From: G032773895 sp965248935
GTDB lineage: Bacteria > Pseudomonadota > Gammaproteobacteria > Pseudomonadales > Cellvibrionaceae
Direction: 5' to 3'
Length of the DNA stretch: 64,000 bases
Assembly (NCBI GenBank): GCA_965248935.1
Contig: OZ252214.1
Span: 2,914,001-2,978,000 of the forward strand
Shown in pieces: positions 42,867 to 51,253 of this stretch (position 1 is its first letter; every line of letters starts with the position of its first letter). The notes beneath the pieces were generated by a model. The model ran no database searches, was not told where the DNA came from, and was given only the letters and a program-made list of their open reading frames with translations. The translations under genes and the position numbers were made by a program.

Positions 42867-44321
42867 TTAAAATAGAGTGTATTGTACGGAAAGTGTGATT
42901 GATGTTTGATCATATTCTCTGGGGTCCACTTGGCCAATTTCATTGCCGACATCAGCACTATCATTACTTCTTGAAGCATAGCTTAACCTTAGCGCACCTT
43001 GTAAATTTGCAGTAAATTCATAGCCAGTGTCGAGATTGAGTGTATAGGTCTTGTCTGTACCAAATTGGGTTTGGTCAAGAAACTCTGTTTCTCGGTACGT
43101 TAATTCCATTCCTGTATCCCACTGTTCGGAAATGGTATAATCAAGACCAATATTGGCGCTATTACGTTTGGTATCGAGAGGTTGACTTGTAAAATTCTCT
43201 CGGTCGTAGGAACTGCCAATATTGAATAGAGCATTCCCGTCAAAAAAACTTCGTTCAAACTGAACTTCAATTCTTTCGCGGTCGACAACATCAGATGACC
43301 CGAAGTTGGTATCCCCGTTTTCTAAGCGCCCTGTAAATCCAGTGCTAATACTTAGCCCAAGGGATGAGTCTGTTAGTGCTTTAGTGGCACCTAAAGAAAA
43401 ATTACCACCCAATGAATTAATGTTTATGTTCGCGCCAAGAAATGTTCCATCAGTAGAAACCCCATCGGCACGTTCAACGCTGTTAATACCCCAGGAAAAT
43501 GAAGCTTCACCGTGTTTAAGTCTTCGAGTAAAGCCAAGCTGGTAGTTAGAGCTGGTGAAAGTTCGATCTATTTCTTCTCCAGTCGTATCTAAGCTGCCGA
43601 CTTCAAAGGTGTCGGAATAGGTGCCGCCCAATTGAAAGGTGGTAAGTGGTGATACTTGGCGCTGTAGTGTTATCGAATAGTTGTAGCGTTTTGTGTCGCC
43701 ATTTGTCTCCCTCTCTATTACCTCGCCAGTATCTGGATCTATTGCTTGAGGGGGGGCGTCGTCGTTATTTGATTCGGCTTCACGGATGTCAACCTGAATA
43801 TAGCTGGCGCTGATCAATGCGTTGGTTTCACCCAGGCGAAAGGTTAATGTTGGTCCTGTTTGTAAAACGCCTCGTGTTATTTCTGTGTCGTCTGTTTGAG
43901 CAAGCAATGTTGAGCTTAAAGATCGCTCTCGGCTGTAACTGCTCAGCCAGGACAGTCTTTCGGGCAAAAGGAATAAGTTAAGCTCTGCATCACCATTAAG
44001 CTCTGCGTGATCCTCAAAGGTATCATTCTGAAAATCCACGTAGTTTAGGAGAAAATCTGTGGAGAAATCGACCCAGTTTGCCGCATAAGAGTGGGTAAGG
44101 TTAAAGTCTACGGTGGTTTCGTACTCTTCCAGTGTTTCGTTACTGTTGACGTTAGCATTATCCAGCCATCTGCTAGAGAGTCCCAGGCTTGCCCTTGTTT
44201 CGCCCTCTGTTTCTTGCTGGCTGGTTGTTGTGCCTCGTGTTTGTGCGTGTGATGTGGCTGTGGTCAAGGCAAGCAACATGCCAGGCAGCCATTTAGATAA
44301 TAAGGATATTGGAATACGCAC
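42867..44321 (-). CDS. Outer-membrane beta-barrel protein of exopolysaccharide cluster (PEP-CTERM-associated type)
   Basis: 484 residues. The signal peptide (~1-26, ending SHA|Q) is followed by a low-complexity Thr/Gln/Glu segment and then a barrel of about 16-18 amphipathic strands rich in Asn, Thr, Ser, Tyr. Examples are YEFTANLQGALRLSYASR and the C-terminal QTSITLSVQYTLF, which ends in phenylalanine as outer-membrane proteins do. Such 'PEP-CTERM system-associated' barrels appear at the head of exopolysaccharide clusters and probably act as a secretion channel or assembly factor. No PEP-CTERM sorting signal or exosortase is visible here. First gene of the operon. Confidence 0.75.
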   Translation of the reverse strand: MRIPISLLSKWLPGMLLALTTATSHAQTRGTTTSQQETEGETRASLGLSSRWLDNANVNSNETLEEYETTVDFNLTHSYAANWVDFSTDFLLNYVDFQNDTFEDHAELNGDAELNLFLLPERLSWLSSYSRERSLSSTLLAQTDDTEITRGVLQTGPTLTFRLGETNALISASYIQVDIREAESNNDDAPPQAIDPDTGEVIERETNGDTKRYNYSITLQRQVSPLTTFQLGGTYSDTFEVGSLDTTGEEIDRTFTSSNYQLGFTRRLKHGEASFSWGINSVERADGVSTDGTFLGANININSLGGNFSLGATKALTDSSLGLSISTGFTGRLENGDTNFGSSDVVDRERIEVQFERSFFDGNALFNIGSSYDRENFTSQPLDTKRNSANIGLDYTISEQWDTGMELTYRETEFLDQTQFGTDKTYTLNLDTGYEFTANLQGALRLSYASRSNDSADVGNEIGQVDPREYDQTSITLSVQYTLF

Positions 44322-44806
44322 TGTAGTATTTAGCTCCTATTTGGGTCGAACAAACTATGGCCGAACAAGTGTTCACAAACCAGGGTATCAGATTCAGTCT
44401 GGTTGTTTTACGGCATTTAATAAATGGAAACAAGAAGAACCTTAATTCCATGGAATATGACTACAACAATAAATCAGCCTTGTTAACTGAGATAATCCTA
44501 TATGTAGAAAACACCGTCAACTATGTGAACCCAAACCAACCTCAATCATGCCCGATGAAATATTAACCATATGGGGCAAAGTAGGGTGACTATTATGGCA
44601 ATAAATGCAAAGTTTGAGGAAATTAGGGGGTTGCTTTCCATTAATAGTAAGATAAATCGAGGTGGAGTATTTCGTTGAGCGCTGACGATAAATATTATCG
44701 ATGAATTCATTGCTCCGTTATTCTGGTGCTGGTAATTACGCCAATAAGGTCCTAGAATGCCCGCGCCGGACCCCGGCCCATTTTTTAATTTACAAAGGAA
44801 AGGCAT
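44322..44806. other. Divergent intergenic region, polysaccharide operon and small protein gene
   Basis: About 485 bp between divergent genes, AT-rich, with no supported gene; frames of up to 126 codons on the minus strand lack any recognisable feature. It must hold the polysaccharide operon promoter, but I see no convincing -35/-10 pair. A terminator-like hairpin lies near the right end. Confidence 0.5.
44765..44786 (+). terminator. Terminator-like hairpin in the leader of the small protein gene
   Basis: Stem GCCGG (44765-44769) / CCGGC (44773-44777) with a three-base loop, then CCA and six T residues. It ends 20 bases before the ATG at 44807, so it is either the end of an upstream short transcript or a leader attenuator. 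Confidence 0.4.
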
Positions 44807-45013
44807 ATGAAACTTATCAAAAAAACAGCCGAGTACAGCATTTTTGAGCGTAATGATAAGCGCCACGCTGTTCGTAGCAATAACTTCAAGTGGATTAACG
44901 GTGAAGCGAAAGTAGAAATCCTTCAAAACGAAGGTTTGCTTAAGAAGCCAGAGCCAAAACCCGCTGAACCTGAAGCTGCGGAAGAGTCTACAGAAAAAGC
45001 GACAGAAGAGTAA
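44807..45013 (+). CDS. Small conserved protein with acidic Glu/Ala/Pro tail
   Basis: 68 residues. It has a structured half (MKLIKKTAEYSIFERNDK, then HAVRSNNFKWINGEAKVEIL) and a low-complexity tail rich in Glu, Pro, Ala. I recall similar short proteins in Pseudomonas and relatives ('conserved hypothetical'), with the 'W(I/V)NG..K..IL' motif followed by an alanine/glutamate tail; function unknown. A strong ribosome site AAAGGAAAGG precedes the ATG, and a good terminator closes the unit, so it is a one-gene transcription unit. Codon use is typical of expressed genes. Confidence 0.8.
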   Translation: MKLIKKTAEYSIFERNDKRHAVRSNNFKWINGEAKVEILQNEGLLKKPEPKPAEPEAAEESTEKATEE

Positions 45014-45038
45014 TTACTGCTCGTATTAACACCTCTAA

Positions 45039-45070
45039 AAGCCTGAGGTATGCTATCTCGGGCTTTTTCT
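45039..45070 (+). terminator. Rho-independent terminator after the small protein gene
   Basis: Stem AAGCCTGAG (45039-45047) / CTCGGGCTT (45057-45065), one G-T pair, nine-base loop, followed by TTTCT. Confidence 0.8.
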
Positions 45071-45134
45071 TTGGCATCTCTGCTGCCCACCTGCAATAAT
45101 TCACCATGCAATCATCGGCGGAAGGGAAAAGGCA

Positions 45135-46226
45135 GTGAAATACACCGGCATTACCCAATTTGAGCATTCGGCGCCTAAAAAAGTAGGTGTTCTGATTGCT
45201 AACCTGGGCACGCCTGAAGCACCGACCAAACAGGCTCTCAAGCTCTATCTTCGCCAGTTTCTGTCTGATCCGAGGGTTATAGAAGTCCCAAGGCTTCTGT
45301 GGTGGTGTATCCTCAATGGCATCATACTTAATACCCGCTCGAAAAAGTCGGCAGAAGCATACAAACACGTCTGGACAGAAAAGGGCTCTCCACTGGCTCT
45401 TTACACTGCAAACCAAGCATCTGATCTGCAAAAGAAGTTGGCAGTTCAGTATGAAGATAATCTTGTCGTGGAATGGGCTATGCGTTATGGCAGGCCCTCG
45501 GTTGGAGAGGCTATGCAGAAGCTTCAAGAGCAAAATTGTTCTCGTATACTGGTGCTTCCGCTATATCCGCAATACTCCGCAAGCACAACTGCATCCACGT
45601 TTGATGCTTTAGCGGAGGATTTCAAAAAACGTCGTTGGATTCCAGAGCTTCGTTTTATCAATTCGTATCACGACTATTTTCCCTATATTTCTGCTCTCAC
45701 AAATCAGGTACGTGAGTTTTGGCAGCAGTATGGTAGGCCAGATAAATTAATTTTGTCTTATCACGGGATACCTTTACGCTATTTCCACAATGGCGACCCC
45801 TATCATTGTCAATGCCTTAAAACGTCTCGTTTATTGGCGGAACAGCTTGGGTTGGAAGAGGGGCAATACCAAACTTGCTTCCAGTCTCGTTTTGGCAAGG
45901 AGCCTTGGTTGCAACCCTATACTGAGGAGACTCTTAAGCAGCTTGCTAGAGAGGGGGTTAAGCATGTGCAGGTCATCTGCCCAGGTTTTGCTTCAGACTG
46001 TTTGGAAACTATTGAAGAAATTAGTGAGGAAAACTGCAACTACTTTCTCAGCGAGGGCGGGGAAACGTTCGAGTATATTCCGGCTTTGAATGACTCTCCT
46101 CGTCATATCGAGATGCTTGTTGAGCTTATAGAGCAGAATATTCAAGGGTGGCAAATTAACGACGAGTCCAACTCAAGAGTTCAAGCCCAAAAGCTTTGTC
46201 CATATAATCAATCTCACTCATTCTAA
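45135..46226 (+). CDS. hemH: Ferrochelatase HemH
   Basis: 363 residues, GTG start after GAAGGGAAAAGG. It inserts ferrous iron into protoporphyrin IX to make haem b. Seen: KVGVLIANLGTPEAPT (~15-30), the catalytic histidine in ILSYHGIPLRYFHNGDPYHCQC (near 207, in outline), and the glutamate-bearing VICPGFASDCLETIEEISEE (~280-300). Cysteines at GDPYHCQCLKTS and near YQTCFQSRFG resemble those of proteobacterial enzymes with an [2Fe-2S] cluster or disulfide, but the ligand set cannot be confirmed here. It stands alone after the small protein's terminator. Confidence 0.95.
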   Translation: MKYTGITQFEHSAPKKVGVLIANLGTPEAPTKQALKLYLRQFLSDPRVIEVPRLLWWCILNGIILNTRSKKSAEAYKHVWTEKGSPLALYTANQASDLQKKLAVQYEDNLVVEWAMRYGRPSVGEAMQKLQEQNCSRILVLPLYPQYSASTTASTFDALAEDFKKRRWIPELRFINSYHDYFPYISALTNQVREFWQQYGRPDKLILSYHGIPLRYFHNGDPYHCQCLKTSRLLAEQLGLEEGQYQTCFQSRFGKEPWLQPYTEETLKQLAREGVKHVQVICPGFASDCLETIEEISEENCNYFLSEGGETFEYIPALNDSPRHIEMLVELIEQNIQGWQINDESNSRVQAQKLCPYNQSHSF

Positions 46227-46583
46227 AGGTGTATTCAGAACATAGCGGTGGGGAGCCTTGGCTCTCTTCCAAATGCCTATGTTATACATTATGAGCTATC
46301 AATATATAGTTTGCTCAATTTGAGTTAAATAATTTTCAATCAACCTTTTTTTTATGTTTATTTCTTTAACGGATTTAATGTTTTTTTAATTCATTTTTTA
46401 AATAAATAATTTTGTTACTGAGGTTTACTACTTTATTATGTGCTTCACTTGATTCGGTATTGTTAAAGTCTATTTTTGGAAATGGCATTGCTTCTAATTC
46501 GAGATCTGACCCGCTTTTGCACACACCCTTTTGTTAACTCATTTTTTTGTTGAGTGAGTACTTTTCTACTTCTGCACCCTTGA
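46227..46583. other. AT-rich spacer downstream of hemH
   Basis: About 360 bp, very AT-rich, no open frame of note. GAGCC-TT-GGCTC at about 46256-46267 forms a five-base-pair hairpin shortly after hemH, but lacks a T-tract. Confidence 0.5.
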
Positions 46584-46885
46584 TTATTTTTTTATGTGCG
46601 GGGTTTTCTGTAATGTATGATATATATTCCACATTAGGGCGATGAACCTTTTATCAATAAAGTCGAGCCGGGTTTTAGTTTCGGAGTATTGCGAAGATAT
46701 ATATGCTTGCAAGTTACTTTCAAAGTTATCGGCAAGAATACATATTTTTTTAAATGCATCTTCTTGGTTGGTTTCCATAGTTGATTGTTTTTCCCATTTC
46801 TTATTTTTAAGAGGGGCTTGATTTTGTCTGAAAGTTTAAGCTTAGAAAAGACTTCGATGATATTAATTTTTTTATTGTGTTTCAA
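46584..46885 (-). CDS. Small unidentified gene beside flagellin, possibly frameshifted
   Basis: Two overlapping minus-strand frames: 46584-46778 (ATG start, 64 residues, METNQEDAFKKICILADNFE, helical) and 46634-46885 (TTG start). If the A5 run (plus-strand T5 at 46804-46808) carried one more A, they would join as PLLKNKKWEKQSTMETNQED, giving about 100 residues. Neither start has a good ribosome site. Flagellar chaperones such as FliT or FlaG often sit next to flagellin, but I cannot match this to one. The lone shorter frame is the fallback call. Confidence 0.35.
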
Positions 46886-46939
46886 TTAGTAGCGCTAAAC
46901 GGTGATTGTGTATGGTGAGCCGTTAGAGTTTGTTAGCTT

Positions 46940-47749
46940 TTATAGCCCTTCCAGTAGCTTTAGTACAGATTTACTTTGTTGGTTTGCTTGAACCTGCATA
47001 GCTATGGATACATCTTGTTTAACTTTATTCGAAGTCATTTCAGATATTTCCTTTGCTATATCTGAATCTTGAATTCGTGAACGAGACTCTTTGGCATTGA
47101 TTACGCTGCTGGTAAGGGTATTGATGGTGGTTTCTAGTCGGTTAAGTCCAGCTCCCACTTTTGATGAGCTTGAGTTGATATGGGTTTGTATCTCATCAAG
47201 CACGCTTAACGATGCGCCCGCACTTTCTGCTGTGGAAAAATTTAGATTTTCAATATTGAGATCCGTGAATAGTTGACCAAAATCGTTGATGTTTACTGAG
47301 AGTGAATCGGATTTGTTTGGCCCGATCTGGGTTTCCAAGCCTGAATTGCCACTTAGTATGGGCTTGCCGTTAAAACTGCTGGTTGTAACTGTGTGACTGA
47401 GTTCCGGGATAATTTGCAGCGCTTCGTTATTAATAATATCACGGTCTTTGTTTGTGAGAGTGCCGTTACTTGCTTGTAAGGCTAATTCTCGAATTCGTTG
47501 AATGCCTTCGGTAAGGGAACTTAAGCTTGCACTAGTGGTTTGCAGCATGGAGATACTGTCGTTCGCATTACGGGTGGATTGGGTAAATTCATTTATTTGA
47601 GTTCCCAGTTGATTGCTTATTGCCAGCCCGGCTGCGTTATCTGTGGCGCGATTGATTTGCTTACCCGAAGCAATGCGTTCGGAGGCTTTGTATATACTTT
47701 GGCTGGCTTGAGTCAGTGAGCTAGAGAAATTGCTGCCGTTGATATTCAT
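46940..47749 (-). CDS. Flagellin (short, orphan)
   Basis: 269 residues: the conserved N-terminal helix region (SSLTQASQSIYKASERIASGKQINRATDNAAGLAIS, in outline) and C-terminal helix region (SRIQDSDIAKEISEMTSNKVKQDVSIAMQVQANQQSKSVLKLLEGL, in outline) of flagellin. Only a minimal central part lies between, so the variable D2/D3 domains are absent. The first ten residues, MNINGSNFSS, differ from the standard MALxVNTN opening. Subunits with both ends still polymerise in known cases. No other flagellar gene is in the window. A glycosyltransferase gene lies 511 bp upstream, divergent. Confidence 0.87.
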   Translation of the reverse strand: MNINGSNFSSSLTQASQSIYKASERIASGKQINRATDNAAGLAISNQLGTQINEFTQSTRNANDSISMLQTTSASLSSLTEGIQRIRELALQASNGTLTNKDRDIINNEALQIIPELSHTVTTSSFNGKPILSGNSGLETQIGPNKSDSLSVNINDFGQLFTDLNIENLNFSTAESAGASLSVLDEIQTHINSSSSKVGAGLNRLETTINTLTSSVINAKESRSRIQDSDIAKEISEMTSNKVKQDVSIAMQVQANQQSKSVLKLLEGL

Positions 47750-48260
47750 ATGTGTACCTTTGATATTGTTTTTGTAGGATAACGAGATACGTCATAAAAA
47801 GGAAAAAACTATTGCTTATAAACAATGATGAAAATAGAGAGATTGGTTACAAAAATACTCTGTTGTAAACGATGCCAATAAACATATATCGTTTAGATAT
47901 AAGGGAGGGTATTGATAATTTTTTTCGTAAACTTATCACGCTTATTTTGAGTTTAGTGGCATTGTTTTTTACACAATTACGGCGTTGCGATGGTTGATTT
48001 GATTTTTCTTGAAGTGTGATCTTTTTTGACGAAAGTTTTCGTTTGCTTTGATACGGTCGTCGGTATTTTGTTGTCTGTAGGCATCTCTATTTGCTTTTGA
48101 ATAGGGGCAGAAGTTGAGTCTGTTATTGGATGTAACTTTTTCGTAACAAAGTATATCGTATTGATGCTGTATGCTGACCATTAAATGTAGAAAATATAGG
48201 TGAATAGAAAACGATAGAAACGTACCTGATTGGGAGTGAGTTTCTTCAGGAGAAATATAA
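47750..48260. other. Divergent control region, flagellin and glycosyltransferase
   Basis: About 510 bp without a supported gene; a 111-codon minus-strand frame (47969-48304) overlaps the glycosyltransferase start and has no family features. I searched by eye for sigma-28 (TAAA...GCCGATAA) and sigma-54 (GG-N10-GC) flagellar promoters and found no good match on the minus strand. One clear inverted repeat is listed separately. Confidence 0.45.
47866..47895. promoter_or_regulatory. Inverted repeat upstream of flagellin
   Basis: Perfect 8-base arms TAAACGAT (47866-47873) and ATCGTTTA (47888-47895) with a 14-base spacer, 117-146 bp before the flagellin start. Arm spacing places both on one face of the helix, as for a dimeric regulator. 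The function is inferred only. Confidence 0.4.
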
Positions 48261-49262
48261 ATGAGTAATAACCCATGGTTGAGTGTATTAATTCCTGTAT
48301 ACAATGTGGAGGAATATGTTGCTGAGTGTGTGCATTCAGTATTAGCTCAATGTGACAGTCAGGTTGAAGTCTTATTACTTGATGATAAGTCTACGGATGA
48401 GTCTTTGCGTATTTTGAATCGTATGAATTATGAGACTGACTGTTCGGTAAGAATACTTAAACACGATCAGAACAAGGGGCTGAGTGCGGCACGCAATAGT
48501 TTATTGAAGGAGGCGAAAGGCCGGTATATTTGGTTTATTGATTCGGATGATGTTCTTGTTGAGGGTTGTGTCTCAAAACTGAAATATATTGTTGAACAAA
48601 ATTCTCCTGATATGGTCTTGTGCGATTATTCTATCTGGCGTCCGGGTGTATTGTTATCTGAGAAGCAGGCGAGTAAAGAATCGCACATAAGTACGTTTAA
48701 TGGCATTGCCTCTCAGCTTAGTTACTGTCCTTCAAAACTGTTTGAGGGTATTTTTCGACGTGGAAAGATGCATGCGTGTTTTAAGGTGTTTAAACGCAAG
48801 CTCTGGAATGAAGATAATTTATTTCCGGTAGGCAAATATTATGAAGATATAGTCTCTATCCCCAGGGTGGCTTTAAGGGCGAAATCTTACTATTACTGTG
48901 CCGATGTGTGGGTGAAATACCGCCAGCGGCCAGGTAGCATTTTGGCCACACCATCTATTAAAAAAATACATAATATGGTGGAGGCATTGAGGGATATTTT
49001 GCCTCTATGGCTTAGCCGTTATCCTTCTTTAAGCTATTCGGCTAAATTTCAATATTACTGCTTTTGCTTAAGGGTTTATGGTTTTACTGTCAAAGACCTT
49101 AAGCGTTTAGAGGATGGTTGTTCTGTAAAAAGAAATGATGTGCAGTCTTTGTTTTACTCTGTTATTGGTATGGGGCGCGCTGAGTTTTGTAAAATTTTTT
49201 TATTGCGGGGTGATCTTCTTCGCACTTATCGATTTATTCGCTGGACTTGTCAGCCGGTTTAA
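48261..49262 (+). CDS. Family 2 glycosyltransferase
   Basis: 333 residues of a GT-A fold enzyme. Seen: WLSVLIPVYNVEEYVAECVHSVL (~5-27, in outline), the nucleotide-sugar aspartate in VLLLDDKSTDES (~36-47), NKGLSAARNSLL (~75-86) and the DxD-type IDSDDVLVEG (~95-104). The C-terminal third is basic and helical without a membrane segment. AGGAG precedes the ATG by 9 bases. The acceptor is unknown; the divergent flagellin suggests flagellin glycosylation as one possibility, the polysaccharide operon as another. Its end overlaps the convergent hydrolase gene by 29 bp. Confidence 0.85.
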   Translation: MSNNPWLSVLIPVYNVEEYVAECVHSVLAQCDSQVEVLLLDDKSTDESLRILNRMNYETDCSVRILKHDQNKGLSAARNSLLKEAKGRYIWFIDSDDVLVEGCVSKLKYIVEQNSPDMVLCDYSIWRPGVLLSEKQASKESHISTFNGIASQLSYCPSKLFEGIFRRGKMHACFKVFKRKLWNEDNLFPVGKYYEDIVSIPRVALRAKSYYYCADVWVKYRQRPGSILATPSIKKIHNMVEALRDILPLWLSRYPSLSYSAKFQYYCFCLRVYGFTVKDLKRLEDGCSVKRNDVQSLFYSVIGMGRAEFCKIFLLRGDLLRTYRFIRWTCQPV

Positions 49263-50004
49263 TTTGAATGCTTTGCATAAGTTTCAGGTAATAAATACCT
49301 GCAAAAGCGGATGTTAAGTGTTTGATGCTGTGTCCGCTAAAACTAATTAGGTTCTGTATTTCTCCATCAAAATATTCCGTTATTTTGGCAATCACATAAA
49401 CACCAATAATCCAGCCTACATATTGAACATGATATTGGTTTGTATTGAAAAGAAGGACAATGGCGGGGATTAATACCATGGGTAGAAATTGTACGGCAGC
49501 ATAAGGACGAAGATCACCTCTACCTAAATTTTCAGTGACGTTCCAGTATATTACGCTGGCAATTCCTATCAATATCAGGGAGGCTAGTATTGTTAGGCAT
49601 TGTTTCTGAAGCGGAAAGTGAAGGGTTAGTATTGTCGAAAAGAATGCCATGAAAGCGAAGGTCATAGGTAGCCTGTCCCAAACCAGTGTGTCGTTCGAGG
49701 GTGATAGATGGTAGTAAGCTGAGCCGAGCCCCGAAAGGGTTAGCCCAATAAAAAAGACAAAGCCTAAAATGGCATAATTGAATTCGATAATTTTTGTCAG
49801 TTTTCTTGTTTCAGATAATCCATATATACCAAAAAATACGTAAAGCAAATTTGAAATGACATTCCAAAAATTATTTATGCTAAGTATTTCTTTTTTATCT
49901 GTAAAGTTGTGGTAACTCAAATCCTGAGGTATTGGGTCTAGCAGGGCAAGAATTACGAGAGGAACAAGCGAGGCCGCTATGAGTGCGAGGTATCGAGTGT
50001 TCAT
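49234..50004 (-). CDS. CREST-superfamily membrane hydrolase (alkaline ceramidase-like)
   Basis: 256 residues with seven predicted membrane helices. The three metal-binding signatures of the CREST superfamily are visible: S-x3-H as SAYYH (~94-98), a downstream Asp in LVWDRLPMTFAF (~109-118), and H-x3-H as GHSIKHLTSAFAG (~226-238). Alkaline ceramidases and related hydrolases share this set. Bacterial members are mostly uncharacterised; amide hydrolysis of a lipid is the likely chemistry. Its C-terminal 29 bp overlap the end of the glycosyltransferase gene. The downstream neighbours on this strand belong to a different block. Confidence 0.8.
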   Translation of the reverse strand: MNTRYLALIAASLVPLVILALLDPIPQDLSYHNFTDKKEILSINNFWNVISNLLYVFFGIYGLSETRKLTKIIEFNYAILGFVFFIGLTLSGLGSAYYHLSPSNDTLVWDRLPMTFAFMAFFSTILTLHFPLQKQCLTILASLILIGIASVIYWNVTENLGRGDLRPYAAVQFLPMVLIPAIVLLFNTNQYHVQYVGWIIGVYVIAKITEYFDGEIQNLISFSGHSIKHLTSAFAGIYYLKLMQSIQIKPADKSSE

Positions 50005-50053
50005 GTTTCATCTCTATTGCAAGGTTTTACTTATGTAACTGAGCGCGGGGCGC

Positions 50054-51220
50054 CTAGCTAGAAATTGGGCGCGTGCCAAGAATGGCGGTGACAATATGTA
50101 CTTCGCCTTTACGTATTACTTCTATTTCTATTTTTTCTCCGGGCCTGGACTCTGCCACTTCTTGAATGCTCCAGCGGCCACTGCCTACAAGCTGGGAGTT
50201 TATACGGGTAATGACGTCGCCAGGTAAAAGCCCGGCTTTTTCTGCGGGGCTATTAATATCTACTGCGGTAACAATTAAGCCGTTCGTTGAGGGGAGATTA
50301 AATGCATGGGCTAGTTGTGGGTAAAGAGGGCTGGCTTGCACACCGAGCCAGCCTCGAACAACTCGCCCAAATTCGATGATGTCGTTCAATGTCCTCATTG
50401 CTGTGTCGGCGGGAATGGCAAAGCCAATGCCACCGCTATAGCCTGCACTGCCGGTCTCATCTAAATTTGCAGTATTGATTCCCAGCAGCCTTCCTTTTGT
50501 GTCTATTAGCGCACCGCCGGAATTGCCGGGGTTAATTGCGGCATCGGTTTGGATAAAGTTTTCAAATAAGGAAATATTGAACCCTCGGCGACGAGTGGCG
50601 CTGATGATGCCTTGGGTGACAGTTTGCCCCATGCCAAATGGGTTGCCAATGGCGAGTACAACGTCGCCTACAAGGGCGTCGTCCGGTTCTCCAATATCAA
50701 TGGGGGTGAGATTATCTAATGCAATTCTAAGTACGGCTAAGTCGTTTTCTCTATTTATGCCAATAATTTCTGCGTGGGATTCTCTGCCGTCTTGCAATGC
50801 AACAACAATTTCGTTTACACCATTGATAACGTGGAAGTTTGTCAGTAGGTAGCCGTCTTTGTGAACAATAACGCCGGAACCTCGGGTTGCTTGCATTCTT
50901 TCTTGCTGGGGAATGTCCGAGTTATTAAAAAAGTGTCGGAAGACGGGGTCGTTAAAAAGAGGGTGTCTTTGTTGCCTAACTTGTTTTCGCGCATATAAGT
51001 TGACCACTGCTGGAGAAGCTTTAGTCACTGCTTTCGCATAGGATAATTGCTGGTGTCCAAACTTGCCGATAGAGAGTGTTTGAAGTGGTTGAAACTGTGC
51101 CTGCTTTATAGGCGATAATTGTGGAAAGAAAAGCAATATGGCAAACGCTACCAATAGGCCAACCGTAATGGGCCAACGAATGTACTTGAGGAATGAGTAC
51201 AGCCTGCTGTTATAATTCAC
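50054..51220 (-). CDS. algW: DegS/AlgW-like periplasmic serine protease
   Basis: 388 residues, N-terminal membrane anchor (~16-33), a trypsin-like domain and a single PDZ domain. Catalytic triad: His in LTNFHVINGV (~130), Asp in ENDLAVLRI (~160), Ser in INPGNSGGALI (~235). The PDZ (~285-375) has GLIVTAVDINSPAEKAGLLPGDVI. One PDZ and a membrane anchor are the DegS/AlgW layout: the protease that starts the RseA/MucA cleavage cascade on outer-membrane stress. The gene order with yhcB and zapE matches Pseudomonas around algW, which is why I use that symbol. Start at the ATG. Confidence 0.87.
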   Translation of the reverse strand: MNYNSRLYSFLKYIRWPITVGLLVAFAILLFFPQLSPIKQAQFQPLQTLSIGKFGHQQLSYAKAVTKASPAVVNLYARKQVRQQRHPLFNDPVFRHFFNNSDIPQQERMQATRGSGVIVHKDGYLLTNFHVINGVNEIVVALQDGRESHAEIIGINRENDLAVLRIALDNLTPIDIGEPDDALVGDVVLAIGNPFGMGQTVTQGIISATRRRGFNISLFENFIQTDAAINPGNSGGALIDTKGRLLGINTANLDETGSAGYSGGIGFAIPADTAMRTLNDIIEFGRVVRGWLGVQASPLYPQLAHAFNLPSTNGLIVTAVDINSPAEKAGLLPGDVITRINSQLVGSGRWSIQEVAESRPGEKIEIEVIRKGEVHIVTAILGTRPISS

Positions 51221-51253
51221 TAGGTTTAGCTTCTATTATTATAAAGGGTGATT

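Noticed and set aside
44357..44926. Frames on both strands between the barrel gene and the small protein gene
   Set aside because: No start sites or conserved features; one overlaps the small protein gene in antisense.
44988..45533. Long antisense frame over hemH
   Set aside because: Shadow of the strongly supported ferrochelatase gene.
47800..47990. Sigma-28 or sigma-54 promoter for flagellin
   Set aside because: Partial TAAA and TGGCA matches only; the second halves do not fit.
47969..48304. 111-codon minus-strand frame before the glycosyltransferase
   Set aside because: Overlaps the well-supported glycosyltransferase start, no family pattern, no ribosome site.
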